The notes beneath the pieces are model-generated. The model saw only the letters and a program-made list of their open reading frames with translations. It ran no database searches and was not told where the DNA came from. The translations under genes and the position numbers were made by a program. A stretch of DNA of 64,000 nucleotides, taken from positions 1-64,000 of the forward strand of contig NZ_QJUO01000006.1 of NCBI RefSeq assembly GCF_004327335.1. Reading direction: 5' to 3'. Each line of letters starts with the position of its first letter. Position 1 is the stretch's first letter. This stretch comes from Stutzerimonas kirkiae. Lineage in GTDB: Bacteria > Pseudomonadota > Gammaproteobacteria > Pseudomonadales > Pseudomonadaceae. Below are positions 47,124 through 54,632 of the stretch, in pieces.

Positions 47124-47681
47124 TCAGGCCGTCTTGCGCAGGCGCTGGGCGTCGAACAGCGGCGCGGCGCGCTCGGCGGCCAGGCGGATGCGCTGGCGCA
47201 GGGTTTCGCTGGCGACCTTGTAGTCGACGAAATCCGCCTCGCTGGCATACACGCCGATGGGCAGGGTCAGCGCCTGCAGGAAGCTCAGCAGCGGGCGCAA
47301 CTGGTGGTCCAGCACCAGCGCATGGCGCTCGCTGCCGCCGGTGGCCGCCAGCAGCACCGGGGTGTCGACCAGGGCGTCGATATCCAGCAGGTCGAACAGG
47401 TGCTTGAGGTGGCCCGGGTAGGAGCCGCGGTAGACCGGCGAGGCGACCAGCAGCAGGTCGGCGCCCTCGATCTCGCGCAGTTGCCGCTCGACTTCGGCGG
47501 GCAGCTCCTGGCGCGTCAGCGCCGCGCCCAGCGGGCGGGCGATTTCCCCCAGTTCGATGATATGGGGCTCCACGGCGAGCAGGCTGCCCAGCTCGGCGAC
47601 GATGGCTTCGACCAGCACCAGGGTGCGGGAGGGACGCCAGGCGCCTCCGGAAATGGCGACGAGTCTGATGGGAGTGGTCAT
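47124..47681 (-). CDS. msuE: MsuE-like NADH-dependent FMN reductase
   Basis: 185 residues from ATG 47681. Flavodoxin-like: LVAISGGAWRPSRTLVLVEAI at the N-terminus, LLLVASPVYRGSYPGHLKHLFDLLD, LLAATGGSERHALVLDHQLRPLLSF. This matches MsuE/SsuE-type reductases, which hand FMNH2 to the two-component monooxygenases. First gene of the leftward msu operon, 14 bases before msuC. A sigma-54-like promoter lies 41 bases upstream, with an inverted repeat further out. It could supply flavin to all the monooxygenases in the window. Confidence 0.87.
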   Translation of the reverse strand: MTTPIRLVAISGGAWRPSRTLVLVEAIVAELGSLLAVEPHIIELGEIARPLGAALTRQELPAEVERQLREIEGADLLLVASPVYRGSYPGHLKHLFDLLDIDALVDTPVLLAATGGSERHALVLDHQLRPLLSFLQALTLPIGVYASEADFVDYKVASETLRQRIRLAAERAAPLFDAQRLRKTA

Positions 47682-47721
47682 TGTCGATTCCTGATAGGTG
47701 TTGCGGGTGGTACAGCGACAG

Positions 47722-47737
47722 AGCAAGAGCCGTTCCA
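47722..47737 (-). promoter_or_regulatory. Sigma-54-like promoter of the msuE operon
   Basis: Minus strand TGGAACGGCTCTTGCT matches TGGCACG-N4-TTGCW at 11 of 12 defined positions, the best such match in the window. Confidence 0.75.
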
Positions 47738-47851
47738 TCCGCCCGAAAAGCGCCCGCAGCCGCCAGCCTCCATGGCCTGCACCCGATTCAGAGCCTGGAG
47801 GCCTTGCCTCTCGACCTGCTGGGTGGTCAGCACCTTGTTGAACGACTGTTG

Positions 47852-47883
47852 GCTGGCGAACACCTGCAAAACTGTTCGCCAGC
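47852..47883. promoter_or_regulatory. Upstream activator site of the msuE operon
   Basis: GCTGGCGAACA-N10-TGTTCGCCAGC is a perfect inverted repeat with 11-bp arms, 115-146 bases upstream of the -24 element, the classical place for a sigma-54 enhancer. The rest of 47682-48103 is non-coding and AT-rich from about 47920; it should also hold the promoter of the next gene. Confidence 0.65.
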
Positions 47884-48103
47884 GGACATCGCATGGACGC
47901 ATGCTATTTCGAATAGATAGCCAGGAATTAATAATATTTTAGAATATGCATAGACGGAGTGTGAGGTCGGCATCCTTGTTGGTCGTACACTTTTGTTCCG
48001 GGGCACGCCTTTCGCTGATAAGTCCACTTGCATGCCCTGTGGCGTTACATCGGGAATGCACTGGTATGCTGGCCTTCGATTAGGGATGGCTGCCGGAGTA
48101 AGC

Positions 48104-48463
48104 ATGCACAAGGGAAGTTGTTTGTGTGGTGCCGTTTCATTTCGCCTGGGTGCCCAACCCAAGGCGGTTTCTAACTGCCATTGCCGAATGTGCCAGAAAC
48201 AACATGGAGCGGCATTCGCTACTTATGCGAGTGTGCGCAGGACCGATCTGGAATACCTTTCCGGAGAGGAACTTATGGTTGCTTATAATTCTTCTGCCAA
48301 TATTCGCAGAAAGTTCTGTGGAGTCTGTGGTTCCAATATTGAATGGGGCGGTAGTGAAGCATTTCCAGATTGGCTGTCTATCCCCATAACGTTACTTGAT
48401 ACATATTTCGATCCGGGCAATATCAAGGATATTAACCTGGCATCCAAAGTGTGCTGGCTGTAG
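48104..48463 (+). CDS. GFA-family zinc-binding protein (glutathione-dependent formaldehyde-activating-like)
   Basis: 119 residues from ATG 48104 (GGAG four bases before the spacer). The GFA zinc residues are all present: Cys6 and Cys8 (SCLCG), Cys25, Cys27 and Cys30 (NCHCRMC), Cys72 and Cys75 (CGVCG). Members bind zinc and some react with S-hydroxymethylglutathione; most are of unknown function. Codon use is visibly more AT-rich than the neighbouring sulfur genes, so it may have arrived separately. Confidence 0.85.
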   Translation: MHKGSCLCGAVSFRLGAQPKAVSNCHCRMCQKQHGAAFATYASVRRTDLEYLSGEELMVAYNSSANIRRKFCGVCGSNIEWGGSEAFPDWLSIPITLLDTYFDPGNIKDINLASKVCWL

Positions 48464-48499
48464 GGGTTTGATGATGGATCGAAGTGCTGCGTGTAATTA

Positions 48500-48817
48500 T
48501 CAGATTCCCGTAATAAGCAGATCAAGCGCCGCAATGATTGCATCACGCTGTTCACAAAGATCGGAAACCTGAGCACCGAGCTGCTTTCTGGAAATACCCG
48601 CCAGTTGCGGCGTTACCATCACATAGCGTTTGCCTTCGATTTCGAAGGTTGGCGTGAGGGTCTTGAGGGTTTTCCCTTGCATGGCCTCCGCCGTGTAGAG
48701 CGGCACTACGACCCTGGTCCCGATTTCGGTAATCAGGTCGCTTTGTATATCGAGCAGGAAGGGCACTGCGGCCTTGGTGGCGGGGTTGGTGTTTTTATAG
48801 ACAGCGAACTGAGACAT
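48500..48817 (-). CDS. ccdB: CcdB-family toxin
   Basis: 105 residues; starts MSQFAVYKNTN and has FLLDIQSDLI, VVVPLYTAEAM, LTPTFEIEGKRYVMVTPQLAGI and the C-terminal hydrophobic LDLLITGI. In F-plasmid CcdB the last three residues (WGI) are needed for gyrase poisoning; here they read TGI, so the key Trp is missing and gyrase killing may be reduced, although many chromosomal CcdBs vary here. The ATG overlaps the stop of ccdA (TAATG). Confidence 0.88.
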   Translation of the reverse strand: MSQFAVYKNTNPATKAAVPFLLDIQSDLITEIGTRVVVPLYTAEAMQGKTLKTLTPTFEIEGKRYVMVTPQLAGISRKQLGAQVSDLCEQRDAIIAALDLLITGI

Positions 48818-49062
48818 TAGAAGCTCCTCAGGTCGTCGCTGAATACGCCCTGGGCTTCCACATATTCGTTGTAGGCCGTGATGGCCGTGCGGTTTTCTGC
48901 CAGCCATTGCTCGCGCTGTTTCTTTTTCAAGGCCTCGGCCAGCGCCTGCTCCAGCGTTGCGGAAAGGTTGATATCCAGCGCCTTGGCTTTGCTAAGCAAG
49001 TCGCCGTTGACGCTGAGATTGGCCGCCCGCTTGGGGGCGTGGAGATCGTAGGTGGGTTGCAT
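48817..49062 (-). CDS. ccdA: CcdA-family antitoxin
   Basis: 81 residues from ATG 49062; the upstream in-frame start is less likely because GAGGGA lies just before 49062. A ribbon-helix-helix N-terminus (AANLSVNGDLLSKAKALDINLSATLEQAL, in pieces) and a CcdA-type toxin-binding tail (WLAENRTAITAYNEYVEAQGVFSDDLRSF, in pieces) are seen. It binds CcdB and represses the operon. Confidence 0.88.
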   Translation of the reverse strand: MQPTYDLHAPKRAANLSVNGDLLSKAKALDINLSATLEQALAEALKKKQREQWLAENRTAITAYNEYVEAQGVFSDDLRSF

Positions 49063-49148
49063 GGTATTCCCTCCTGAGCCTGCGTGCGCACAGGGTATGC
49101 GCATGTCGGGGTTGGGTAAAGCGTGCAGGATGCGTGGGAGGGCATCGC

Positions 49149-49186
49149 GATGCTACCCATCGGTTCGCCAGGCGATGGGTAGCATC
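49149..49186. repeat. Perfect hairpin GATGCTACCCATCG
   Basis: Arms of 14 bp with a ten-base centre, between the ccdA promoter side and the symE stop. It resembles the inner part of the element at 23808. Confidence 0.7.
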
Positions 49187-49216
49187 TGCCGGCTCAACTA
49201 TCCTGAGAACTGGCTT

Positions 49217-49429
49217 TCAGGAGGCTTCTACCGTCAACACCAACTGATTCTCCCGAACCTCGACCTTGATCGGTTTATCGATCAGGAAGTTGGCTTTTTC
49301 CAGCCAGTAGCCTTTGAGCAGGATAAAGGGCACTGCGGGTGGAGTCTTGTGGGGTTCGTGGCGGCGGCGTTCGGCTGAGTACTGATAGTCGTAGAAGCCT
49401 GGGCGGACTTTGAGTTTGCGATTTTTCAT
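49217..49429 (-). CDS. symE: SymE-family type I toxin
   Basis: 70 residues from ATG 49429 (AAGGAACC upstream). The family core is clear: RKLKVRPGFYDYQY, RHEPHKTPPAVPFILLKGYW, LEKANFLID, and NQLVLTVEAS at the end. SymE is an AbrB-fold, SOS-linked toxin in E. coli, usually controlled by an antisense RNA over its 5' region. Such an RNA would be on the plus strand around 49330-49480 but cannot be confirmed by eye. Confidence 0.82.
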   Translation of the reverse strand: MKNRKLKVRPGFYDYQYSAERRRHEPHKTPPAVPFILLKGYWLEKANFLIDKPIKVEVRENQLVLTVEAS

Positions 49430-49839
49430 GAACGGTTCCTTGTGCAATTTTCACGTTGCGAATTAACCAGTTTTAAAAATGGTGGTCGGGAGGGTGAAAA
49501 CAGCACAAGGCGCTGCCCCAACTATTCCCTGCATGCAGGTGTTGTATTCGTTGGGCCTCCCGACCATATATCCCGGATTTCAGGCAAAAAGAAACCGCAA
49601 ATGCTTCCGGGGTGCGGCTTCGCCCGCCTTGTGGAGTTTTCACGCTCCGAGCCGCCAGAATACGTATGCGAATAGCCGTGTCAAGACAGGCCATATCCAA
49701 TTCGCCAAGTGCATCACATTCAATTGGAAAAGCTATTTTCAAACACGATTCGATTTAAAAACTGTGAACTGCTTCACAACACTCATCGGTCCGAACAGGC
49801 AGCATTCGTCCTGTATGCCAGATACACGGGACCCGGGAA
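49430..49839. other. Intergenic segment with nested inverted repeats and an AT-rich half
   Basis: TGGTCGGGAGG (49483-49493) pairs with CCTCCCGACCA (49556-49566), and GTGAAAAC (49494-49501) with GTTTTCAC (49636-49643). From about 49660 base composition becomes AT-richer. One plus-strand frame encodes SRVKTGHIQFAKCI, NWKSYFQTRFDLKTVNCF and LIGPNRQHSSC, then runs into the next gene out of frame. It may be a remnant or a small unrecognised gene. Confidence 0.4.
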
Positions 49840-50835
49840 ATGGCCCAGCCTTACGACGCCGGCTACAAGTTGCTGTTCTCCAACCCCGAGTTCGTGCGCG
49901 ACCTGCTGCTGGGCTTTGTGCCACAGGCATGGGTGGGGCAGGTGGATTTCGACAGCCTGGAAATGCTCAACGGGCATTACGTCAGCGAGGATATGCAGGG
50001 GCGTTACGAAGATATGGTGTGGCGGCTCCGCTTCGGGGAGGGCGATTGGGTCTACCTGTACCTGCTGCTGGAGTTCCAGTCCACGCCGGATCGCTTCATG
50101 GCCTTGCGGCTGCTGACCTATGTCGGGTTGTTCTGGCAGCAACTGGAAAAACAGGGGCAGTTGACCCGTGACGGGCGGTTGCCACCGGTACTGCCGCTGG
50201 TGCTCTACAACGGCCTGCGCCCCTGGCGACATTCCACCCGGCTAAGCGATCTCTGCCACCCCGCGCCTCCTGGCTTGCAGGTGTTCCAGCCAGGGTTCGA
50301 CTACCTGCTGATCGACGAAAACCAGTATCCGGACAGCGAACTGAATGGCCGGAAGAACCTGGTGGCGATGTTGATGCGCCTGGAGCAGGCACAGACACCG
50401 CAGGCGTTGAGGGTGGTCGTCGACGAACTGCGCGGCTGGCTGACCCTGGATGATCAGACGCCCTTGCGCCGCAATATCACCCGGTGGATCATCGACCTGA
50501 TCCGGCGGCGAGCACCGAGTGGCCGGATTCCACCGTTGAGCGAACTGTCGGAGGTGAGCGCCATGTTGGCGGAACGTACGGAAACCTGGGCCGAGCGCTG
50601 GGTGCAGGAAGGTATGGCGAAGGGGTTGGAGCAAGGCATTGAGCAGGGCTTGGAACAAGGCCGAAAGTCACAGGCCGCTCTGCTGCAAAGCCTTCTGGGC
50701 AAGCGCTTTGGTCCCTTGCCCGAGTGGGCCGTCCAGCGCGTCGAGCAGGCGAGTATGGAGCAGATCGCCATATGGGCCGAGTCGCTCTTCGAGACCGAAA
50801 GCCTCGAAGCGTTGCTGGAGCCGGGCGAGATGTAA
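49840..50835 (+). CDS. Rpn-family recombination-promoting nuclease (PD-(D/E)XK, transposase-like)
   Basis: 331 residues. The N-terminal nuclease domain shows DAGYKLLFSNPEFVRDLLLGF and the catalytic-type LLLEFQS (Glu-x-Gln) near residue 80; PVLPLVLYNGLRPW is typical of the Rpn/YhgA group. The C-terminal part has a repetitive GLEQGIEQGLEQG stretch near 270, common in this family. Rpn proteins cut DNA and raise RecA-independent recombination; they are often annotated as putative transposases but do not carry terminal repeats. It fits the accessory character of this patch. Confidence 0.85.
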   Translation: MAQPYDAGYKLLFSNPEFVRDLLLGFVPQAWVGQVDFDSLEMLNGHYVSEDMQGRYEDMVWRLRFGEGDWVYLYLLLEFQSTPDRFMALRLLTYVGLFWQQLEKQGQLTRDGRLPPVLPLVLYNGLRPWRHSTRLSDLCHPAPPGLQVFQPGFDYLLIDENQYPDSELNGRKNLVAMLMRLEQAQTPQALRVVVDELRGWLTLDDQTPLRRNITRWIIDLIRRRAPSGRIPPLSELSEVSAMLAERTETWAERWVQEGMAKGLEQGIEQGLEQGRKSQAALLQSLLGKRFGPLPEWAVQRVEQASMEQIAIWAESLFETESLEALLEPGEM

Positions 50836-51251
50836 GAAGCGGCTGCCAGGCAAGCCCGCTGCCTAATCGTGTGCCGAGCGTAGAGGGGTGGTTTTCGGGC
50901 GATGGCGGCTTATCCCTCATCATCCTTTTTGCACAGGTACTGCCTGAAACAGGACCTGAAAGCCGGCAGCATGTGGCCTGCATATATAGAGCAACTCTAT
51001 GGCCAAACTATCGCTCTCTGATCATGGTCTTGGCGGTACTGGTCGTGGCGGTCGTCTATGTCAGCGTTCATAGCCAGAGCTGGGCGATATGAAGTTGGCG
51101 CAACTGGCCTGAGCGGGCTTTAAAAGTTCCGTCGTCATAAATATTTTATATTTCATACGCAAGACAGAAATATTCCGCTGCCAGTCTGCAGCGCAACACG
51201 ACAGGCATCCTGTGCCGTGTTGCCAATATTTAGACCTGACAGGGGAATTGC
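50836..51251. other. Intergenic region upstream of the general porin
   Basis: No convincing gene. A short frame from 51024 would encode a 22-residue hydrophobic peptide (VLAVLVVAVVYV core) but has no ribosome site. An AT-rich stretch at 51130-51165 is the likely porin promoter. The 5' leader hairpin at 51193-51223 is listed separately. Confidence 0.5.
51193..51223 (+). promoter_or_regulatory. Leader hairpin before the porin gene
   Basis: GCAACACGACAGG-CAT-CCTGT-GC-CGTGTTGC folds into a long stem with a two-base bulge, ending 28 bases before the ATG and just before the GACAGGGGAA ribosome region. It could stabilise the mRNA or control translation, as in other porin leaders. Confidence 0.5.
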
Positions 51252-52352
51252 ATGATTCGCAAATACTGTGCCGGCTTCGCCATGACTGCCTTGGCGGCCA
51301 CCATTCCAGCAGTCTCCATGGCTGACGTTAGCATCTACGGTCGTGCCCATGTTTCCGTGGACTATCTGGACGACGGTGCCAAATACTCGGAAACCAACCT
51401 GTCCAGCAACTCGTCGCGCCTGGGCTTCAAGGGCAATCATGAGATCAACCCGAATCTGAAAGCCTTCTTCCAGATCGAGCAACAGATCAACTTCACCACT
51501 GGTTCCTCGAGCGGTGGTACCAGCTTCGCCACCCGCGACACCTTCGTCGGCCTGAGCGGCAACTTCGGTGCCGTGCAACTCGGTCGCTTCGACAGCCCGT
51601 TCAAGGTAGCCCGTGGCCCGTTCAACCTGTTCGGTGACCAGGTTGGCGATATGAACAACCTGGCTCGCGTCACCAACGGCCGCCTCGACGAGCGTTACGA
51701 CAACACCATCCAGTACACTACTCCGGACTTCTCTGGCTTCACTGCCAAAGTCGGCTATTCGATGTACAAGGGTCAGTCTATCGACATCACCACGGCCAAC
51801 AACAACGAAGACAGCGATGCCTTCAGCGTGTCGTTGAACTATATCGGTGGTCCGCTGGAGGCCTCCCTGGCCTACGAGCAGGTAGAAGAAGATACCCTGC
51901 GTGGCGAAGCCGACTCCATTCGCGCCGCAGCGGCTTACAAGATCACTGACGCCTTCAAGCTGGTCGGCTTCTACCAGACCACCGACTTCGAAGGCTACAG
52001 CACCACCACCAGCGCCGCTCGTGACGCTGGTACCTTCAACGTCTACGGCCTGGGCGGCGAGTTCGTGATTGCCAAGAACACCGCGCTGAAAGCCACCTGG
52101 ATGACTCACGACAACGACGCTAAAAAATCCGATGCCGATATGTGGGTCATCGGTGTCGAGCACAAACTGGACAAGGCCGTACGTGTCTATGCCAACTATG
52201 CGGTGGTCGACAACGACTCCAACGTTGCTTACTCCCCGTGGATGCAATCCCGTACCGCTACGCCGAGCAACCAGTCGATTGTCAACGGTGTGAATGAAGC
52301 ACTGGGTGAGAAAGCCGCTGGTTTCACCGTAGGTCTGCGCTACGACTTCTGA
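51252..52352 (+). CDS. General diffusion porin, OmpC/trimeric porin type
   Basis: 366 residues; AGGGG precedes the ATG. Signal peptide ending SMA before DVSIYGRAHVSVDYL. The barrel shows SSRLGFKGNHEINPNLKAFF, QLGRFDSPF, NTIQYTTPDFSGF and a C-terminal Phe (VGLRYDF), typical of the Gram-negative 16-stranded trimeric porin family. Codon use is highly biased (many CTG, GGT, AAC), which fits strong expression. A strong terminator follows. Its diffusion specificity cannot be read from sequence. Confidence 0.9.
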   Translation: MIRKYCAGFAMTALAATIPAVSMADVSIYGRAHVSVDYLDDGAKYSETNLSSNSSRLGFKGNHEINPNLKAFFQIEQQINFTTGSSSGGTSFATRDTFVGLSGNFGAVQLGRFDSPFKVARGPFNLFGDQVGDMNNLARVTNGRLDERYDNTIQYTTPDFSGFTAKVGYSMYKGQSIDITTANNNEDSDAFSVSLNYIGGPLEASLAYEQVEEDTLRGEADSIRAAAAYKITDAFKLVGFYQTTDFEGYSTTTSAARDAGTFNVYGLGGEFVIAKNTALKATWMTHDNDAKKSDADMWVIGVEHKLDKAVRVYANYAVVDNDSNVAYSPWMQSRTATPSNQSIVNGVNEALGEKAAGFTVGLRYDF

Positions 52353-52380
52353 TCCCGCTCGCGGAAGCAGAAGAAAAACG

Positions 52381-52420
52381 AACCGGGCTGCTCCCTATGG
52401 GACAGCCCGGTTTGTCATTT
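52381..52420 (+). terminator. Rho-independent terminator of the porin gene
   Basis: AACCGGGCTGCTCCC-TAT-GGGACAGCCCGGTT forms a GC-rich stem, with a C bulge, followed by TGTCATTT. Confidence 0.85.
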
Positions 52421-52511
52421 AACTGACACCTGTCGGTCTTATTCTTGTTTCCGGAATGTCATCGACCCCAAACCGCTGGTTACCGGCGGGCCTTCGCACT
52501 TAGGAGTTCTC

Positions 52512-53213
52512 ATGCGCCGCTTGTTCATTTTCGCCATGGCCGGTCTGTTGGCCGCCTGTGCCCAGCAGGTTCCTGTCAAGCTGTATTCCGGCAATGAACT
52601 GCCGCCGGCCCAGGTGGTCAGGGTCGAACTGCCGCAAACGCTGGAGGTACTGAACATCAACGGCCAGCCCGCGCCGGCGGCGAACCGCATGCTCGGCAAT
52701 GGCAACCGTGAACTGCATCTGCAGCCCGGTGAATACCGCATCAATACCTACTACAAGAACGGTTTCGACATCGATGGCGGCCTGAGCCACGAGGTCGTGC
52801 GTAGCAAGAGTACGACCTTCCATGTCAAAGGCCAGGCCGGGGATTTGTGGAAGCTGGAGTTCGATGAGCCGGAAAACCTGGCGCAAGCCCGTGAGCTGAA
52901 AAACCGCTTCATCGGTTGGGCGTCGAATACCCGTACCGGCGAGCGCGTGCCCAGCGAGGCCGGCGCTGCCCAGGTGTCGCTGCTCACGCAATTGCTCGGC
53001 GCTGGTGGCGGCATGCCCATTGCGGACGATGCCGCGGTCGCGCCGCTGGAAGAGCTTCGCCCGGCGCCGCGTGTAGCGCCTACGGCCAGCAGTGCCGAGG
53101 TCGCCTCGCGTACCCTGCCCCATGACGAAGCGGTGCTGACCACCCTGCAACAGATCTGGTTGCTGCTGGGCGAGGACAGCCGCAAGACCTTCCTGGAGTG
53201 GGCGTCGCAGTAA
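52512..53213 (+). CDS. Lipoprotein of the DUF2057 (YccT) type
   Basis: 233 residues; AGGAG lies before the ATG. The lipobox LAAC places the lipidated Cys at residue 16. VKLYSGNELPPAQVVRVELP and LQPGEYRINTYYKNGFD resemble DUF2057 proteins, a poorly understood periplasmic family. The C-terminal third (TTLQQIWLLLGEDSRKTFLEWA) is helical. Transcribed alone; a long hairpin follows. Confidence 0.75.
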   Translation: MRRLFIFAMAGLLAACAQQVPVKLYSGNELPPAQVVRVELPQTLEVLNINGQPAPAANRMLGNGNRELHLQPGEYRINTYYKNGFDIDGGLSHEVVRSKSTTFHVKGQAGDLWKLEFDEPENLAQARELKNRFIGWASNTRTGERVPSEAGAAQVSLLTQLLGAGGGMPIADDAAVAPLEELRPAPRVAPTASSAEVASRTLPHDEAVLTTLQQIWLLLGEDSRKTFLEWASQ

Positions 53214-53218
53214 GAATA

Positions 53219-53322
53219 GAGCCGATAAAAGCGCCGGAGGCTGGGCGACAAGCCGTTCGTGTTCTTGCCGACACCACGGCTTCTACGTCCAACAGTCCAG
53301 CCTCCAGCGCTTTTATCGGCTC
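53219..53322. repeat. Long hairpin, GATAAAAGCGCTGGA family
   Basis: Left arm GAGCCGATAAAAGCGCCGGA and on; right arm ending AGCGCTTTTATCGGCTC. Twenty-six-base arms pair with one mismatch. It lies between convergent genes (lipoprotein and AraC), suggesting a bidirectional terminator. Confidence 0.8.
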
Positions 53323-53369
53323 TTCAGCATACCTATCGCTGCGCTCGTCCCCCGATTGCGAATATCCCT

Positions 53370-54386
53370 TCAGCCGAACCCCCGCCCCAGGCCACTGGGC
53401 GCCAGGCCGGTCCAGCGCTTGAACGAACGCCGCAGGTTGGTGGTGTCGTTGAAGCACAGGTGCTGTGCCACTTCCTCGTTGGTGTAGCCCATGATCTGGT
53501 ACAGGTACAGCGCCCGGTGCTTGCGCACCCGGTCGAGCTGTTCCTGGAAGTGGCTGCCGTGCTTTTGCAGCTTGCGTTTGAAGGAGGCTGGGCTCATGCC
53601 GAAGGTGGCGGCGACCCGTTCCAGGTTCAGCGGCTGGCGGATATGTTCCTGCAGGTGGTCGTAGAGGCAATCGAGGAAGCTGTCCCGCCAGCCCAGTTGT
53701 TCCAGGTGTTGCCGGCAGCGCTGGGCGCTGACCTGCTGGGCGGTGGGCGAGGCGCCGGGGCAGGGCTGGTGCAGGTACTGCCGGGGCAGGCTCATCAGCG
53801 TCAACTGGCTGGAGAAGCGCACTTCCTCGCCCAGGTGGACCCAGTATTGCTCCACATGCGCCGGCTCGGCATGGGCGAACTGCAGGCGCCAGGGCAGGCG
53901 CTGGCCGGACAGTTGCCGCGACAGCGCCAGCACCGAGGTCTGGCAGGCTTCCAGCAGGAAGCGCCGCTGCGGGCCGGCGCCGCAACTGTCCAGCCAGTAC
54001 AGGTAGAGGTTCTGTTCGTCCAGCAACAGGCTGGGGCGTAGCAGCGGGCTGAGCAGCGCATGGCTGGCGCACAGGTGTTCCAGCGCCTGCAGCAGGTCGG
54101 CGGAGCGCTGCAGGGCCAGGCTGGCCTCGCCGTAGTGGCCGGGCAGCAGGCGTTGCCCGTAGAGGAAGCTCAGGTCGTCGTCGCCCAGCAGGCGCTGGGC
54201 GTTGGCGATCAGTTGCAGGTACTGCTGCGGGCTGATAAGTGCCTGGCCGCTGGCGATGTCTTCGTAGAACAGGCCGCAGCCGCGCAGCAGCCGGTGGCTG
54301 TCGATGCCCCGCGACAGCGCCAGGTCGATCAACCCGGCGGGCTGGTCGTGGGCGGCGATGAAGCGGCTGTCGCATTCGTACCACAT
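53370..54386 (-). CDS. AraC-family regulator, OruR/ArgR-like type with N-terminal sensing domain
   Basis: 338 residues from ATG 54386 (AAGGAGG upstream). The N-terminal 200 residues (LIDLALSRGIDSHRLLRGCGL, ISPQQYLQLIANAQRLLGDDDL, PGHYGEASLALQRSADLLQAL) match the arabinose-binding-like domain found in regulators of the OruR, GbdR-independent and fatty-acid type. C-terminal AraC motifs are NLERVAATFGMSPASFKRKL and YTNEEVAQHLCFNDTTNLRR. No obvious target gene lies beside it, so the effector and regulon are unknown. Confidence 0.82.
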   Translation of the reverse strand: MWYECDSRFIAAHDQPAGLIDLALSRGIDSHRLLRGCGLFYEDIASGQALISPQQYLQLIANAQRLLGDDDLSFLYGQRLLPGHYGEASLALQRSADLLQALEHLCASHALLSPLLRPSLLLDEQNLYLYWLDSCGAGPQRRFLLEACQTSVLALSRQLSGQRLPWRLQFAHAEPAHVEQYWVHLGEEVRFSSQLTLMSLPRQYLHQPCPGASPTAQQVSAQRCRQHLEQLGWRDSFLDCLYDHLQEHIRQPLNLERVAATFGMSPASFKRKLQKHGSHFQEQLDRVRKHRALYLYQIMGYTNEEVAQHLCFNDTTNLRRSFKRWTGLAPSGLGRGFG

Positions 54387-54632
54387 GGCGAATCCTCCTT
54401 CAGGCACAGCGCTCCAGAACCTGTTCACGATCTGTTGCGCGTCGGCCCGGCGGCGTTAAAAACAGGCTCGGAAAGCCGCTTGCGGCTAACGCACTTCAGT
54501 GCGGCCCCGAAGGGGCGAGCGAAGCGAGTCATGCTCATTTACCACTCGTAAACTCCGCTTGATTCGCTGTGCTCACCCTGGCGGGCCAGCCTCCGGCTGT
54601 TACTCCCGTTGGTCGTTGCGTTTTGCAGGGCT
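54387..54632. other. Intergenic repeat debris
   Basis: TGTTCACGATCTGTTGCGCG and AAAACAGGCTCGG near 54420-54472 recur, diverged, at 41711-41767. The rest (GCCCCGAAGGGGCGAGCGAAG and nearby) is the GC-rich repeat type common between Pseudomonas genes. No gene is seen. Confidence 0.5.

Noticed and set aside
51024..51092. Possible 22-residue hydrophobic peptide
   Set aside because: No ribosome site and no conservation can be judged; the hydrophobic run may be chance.
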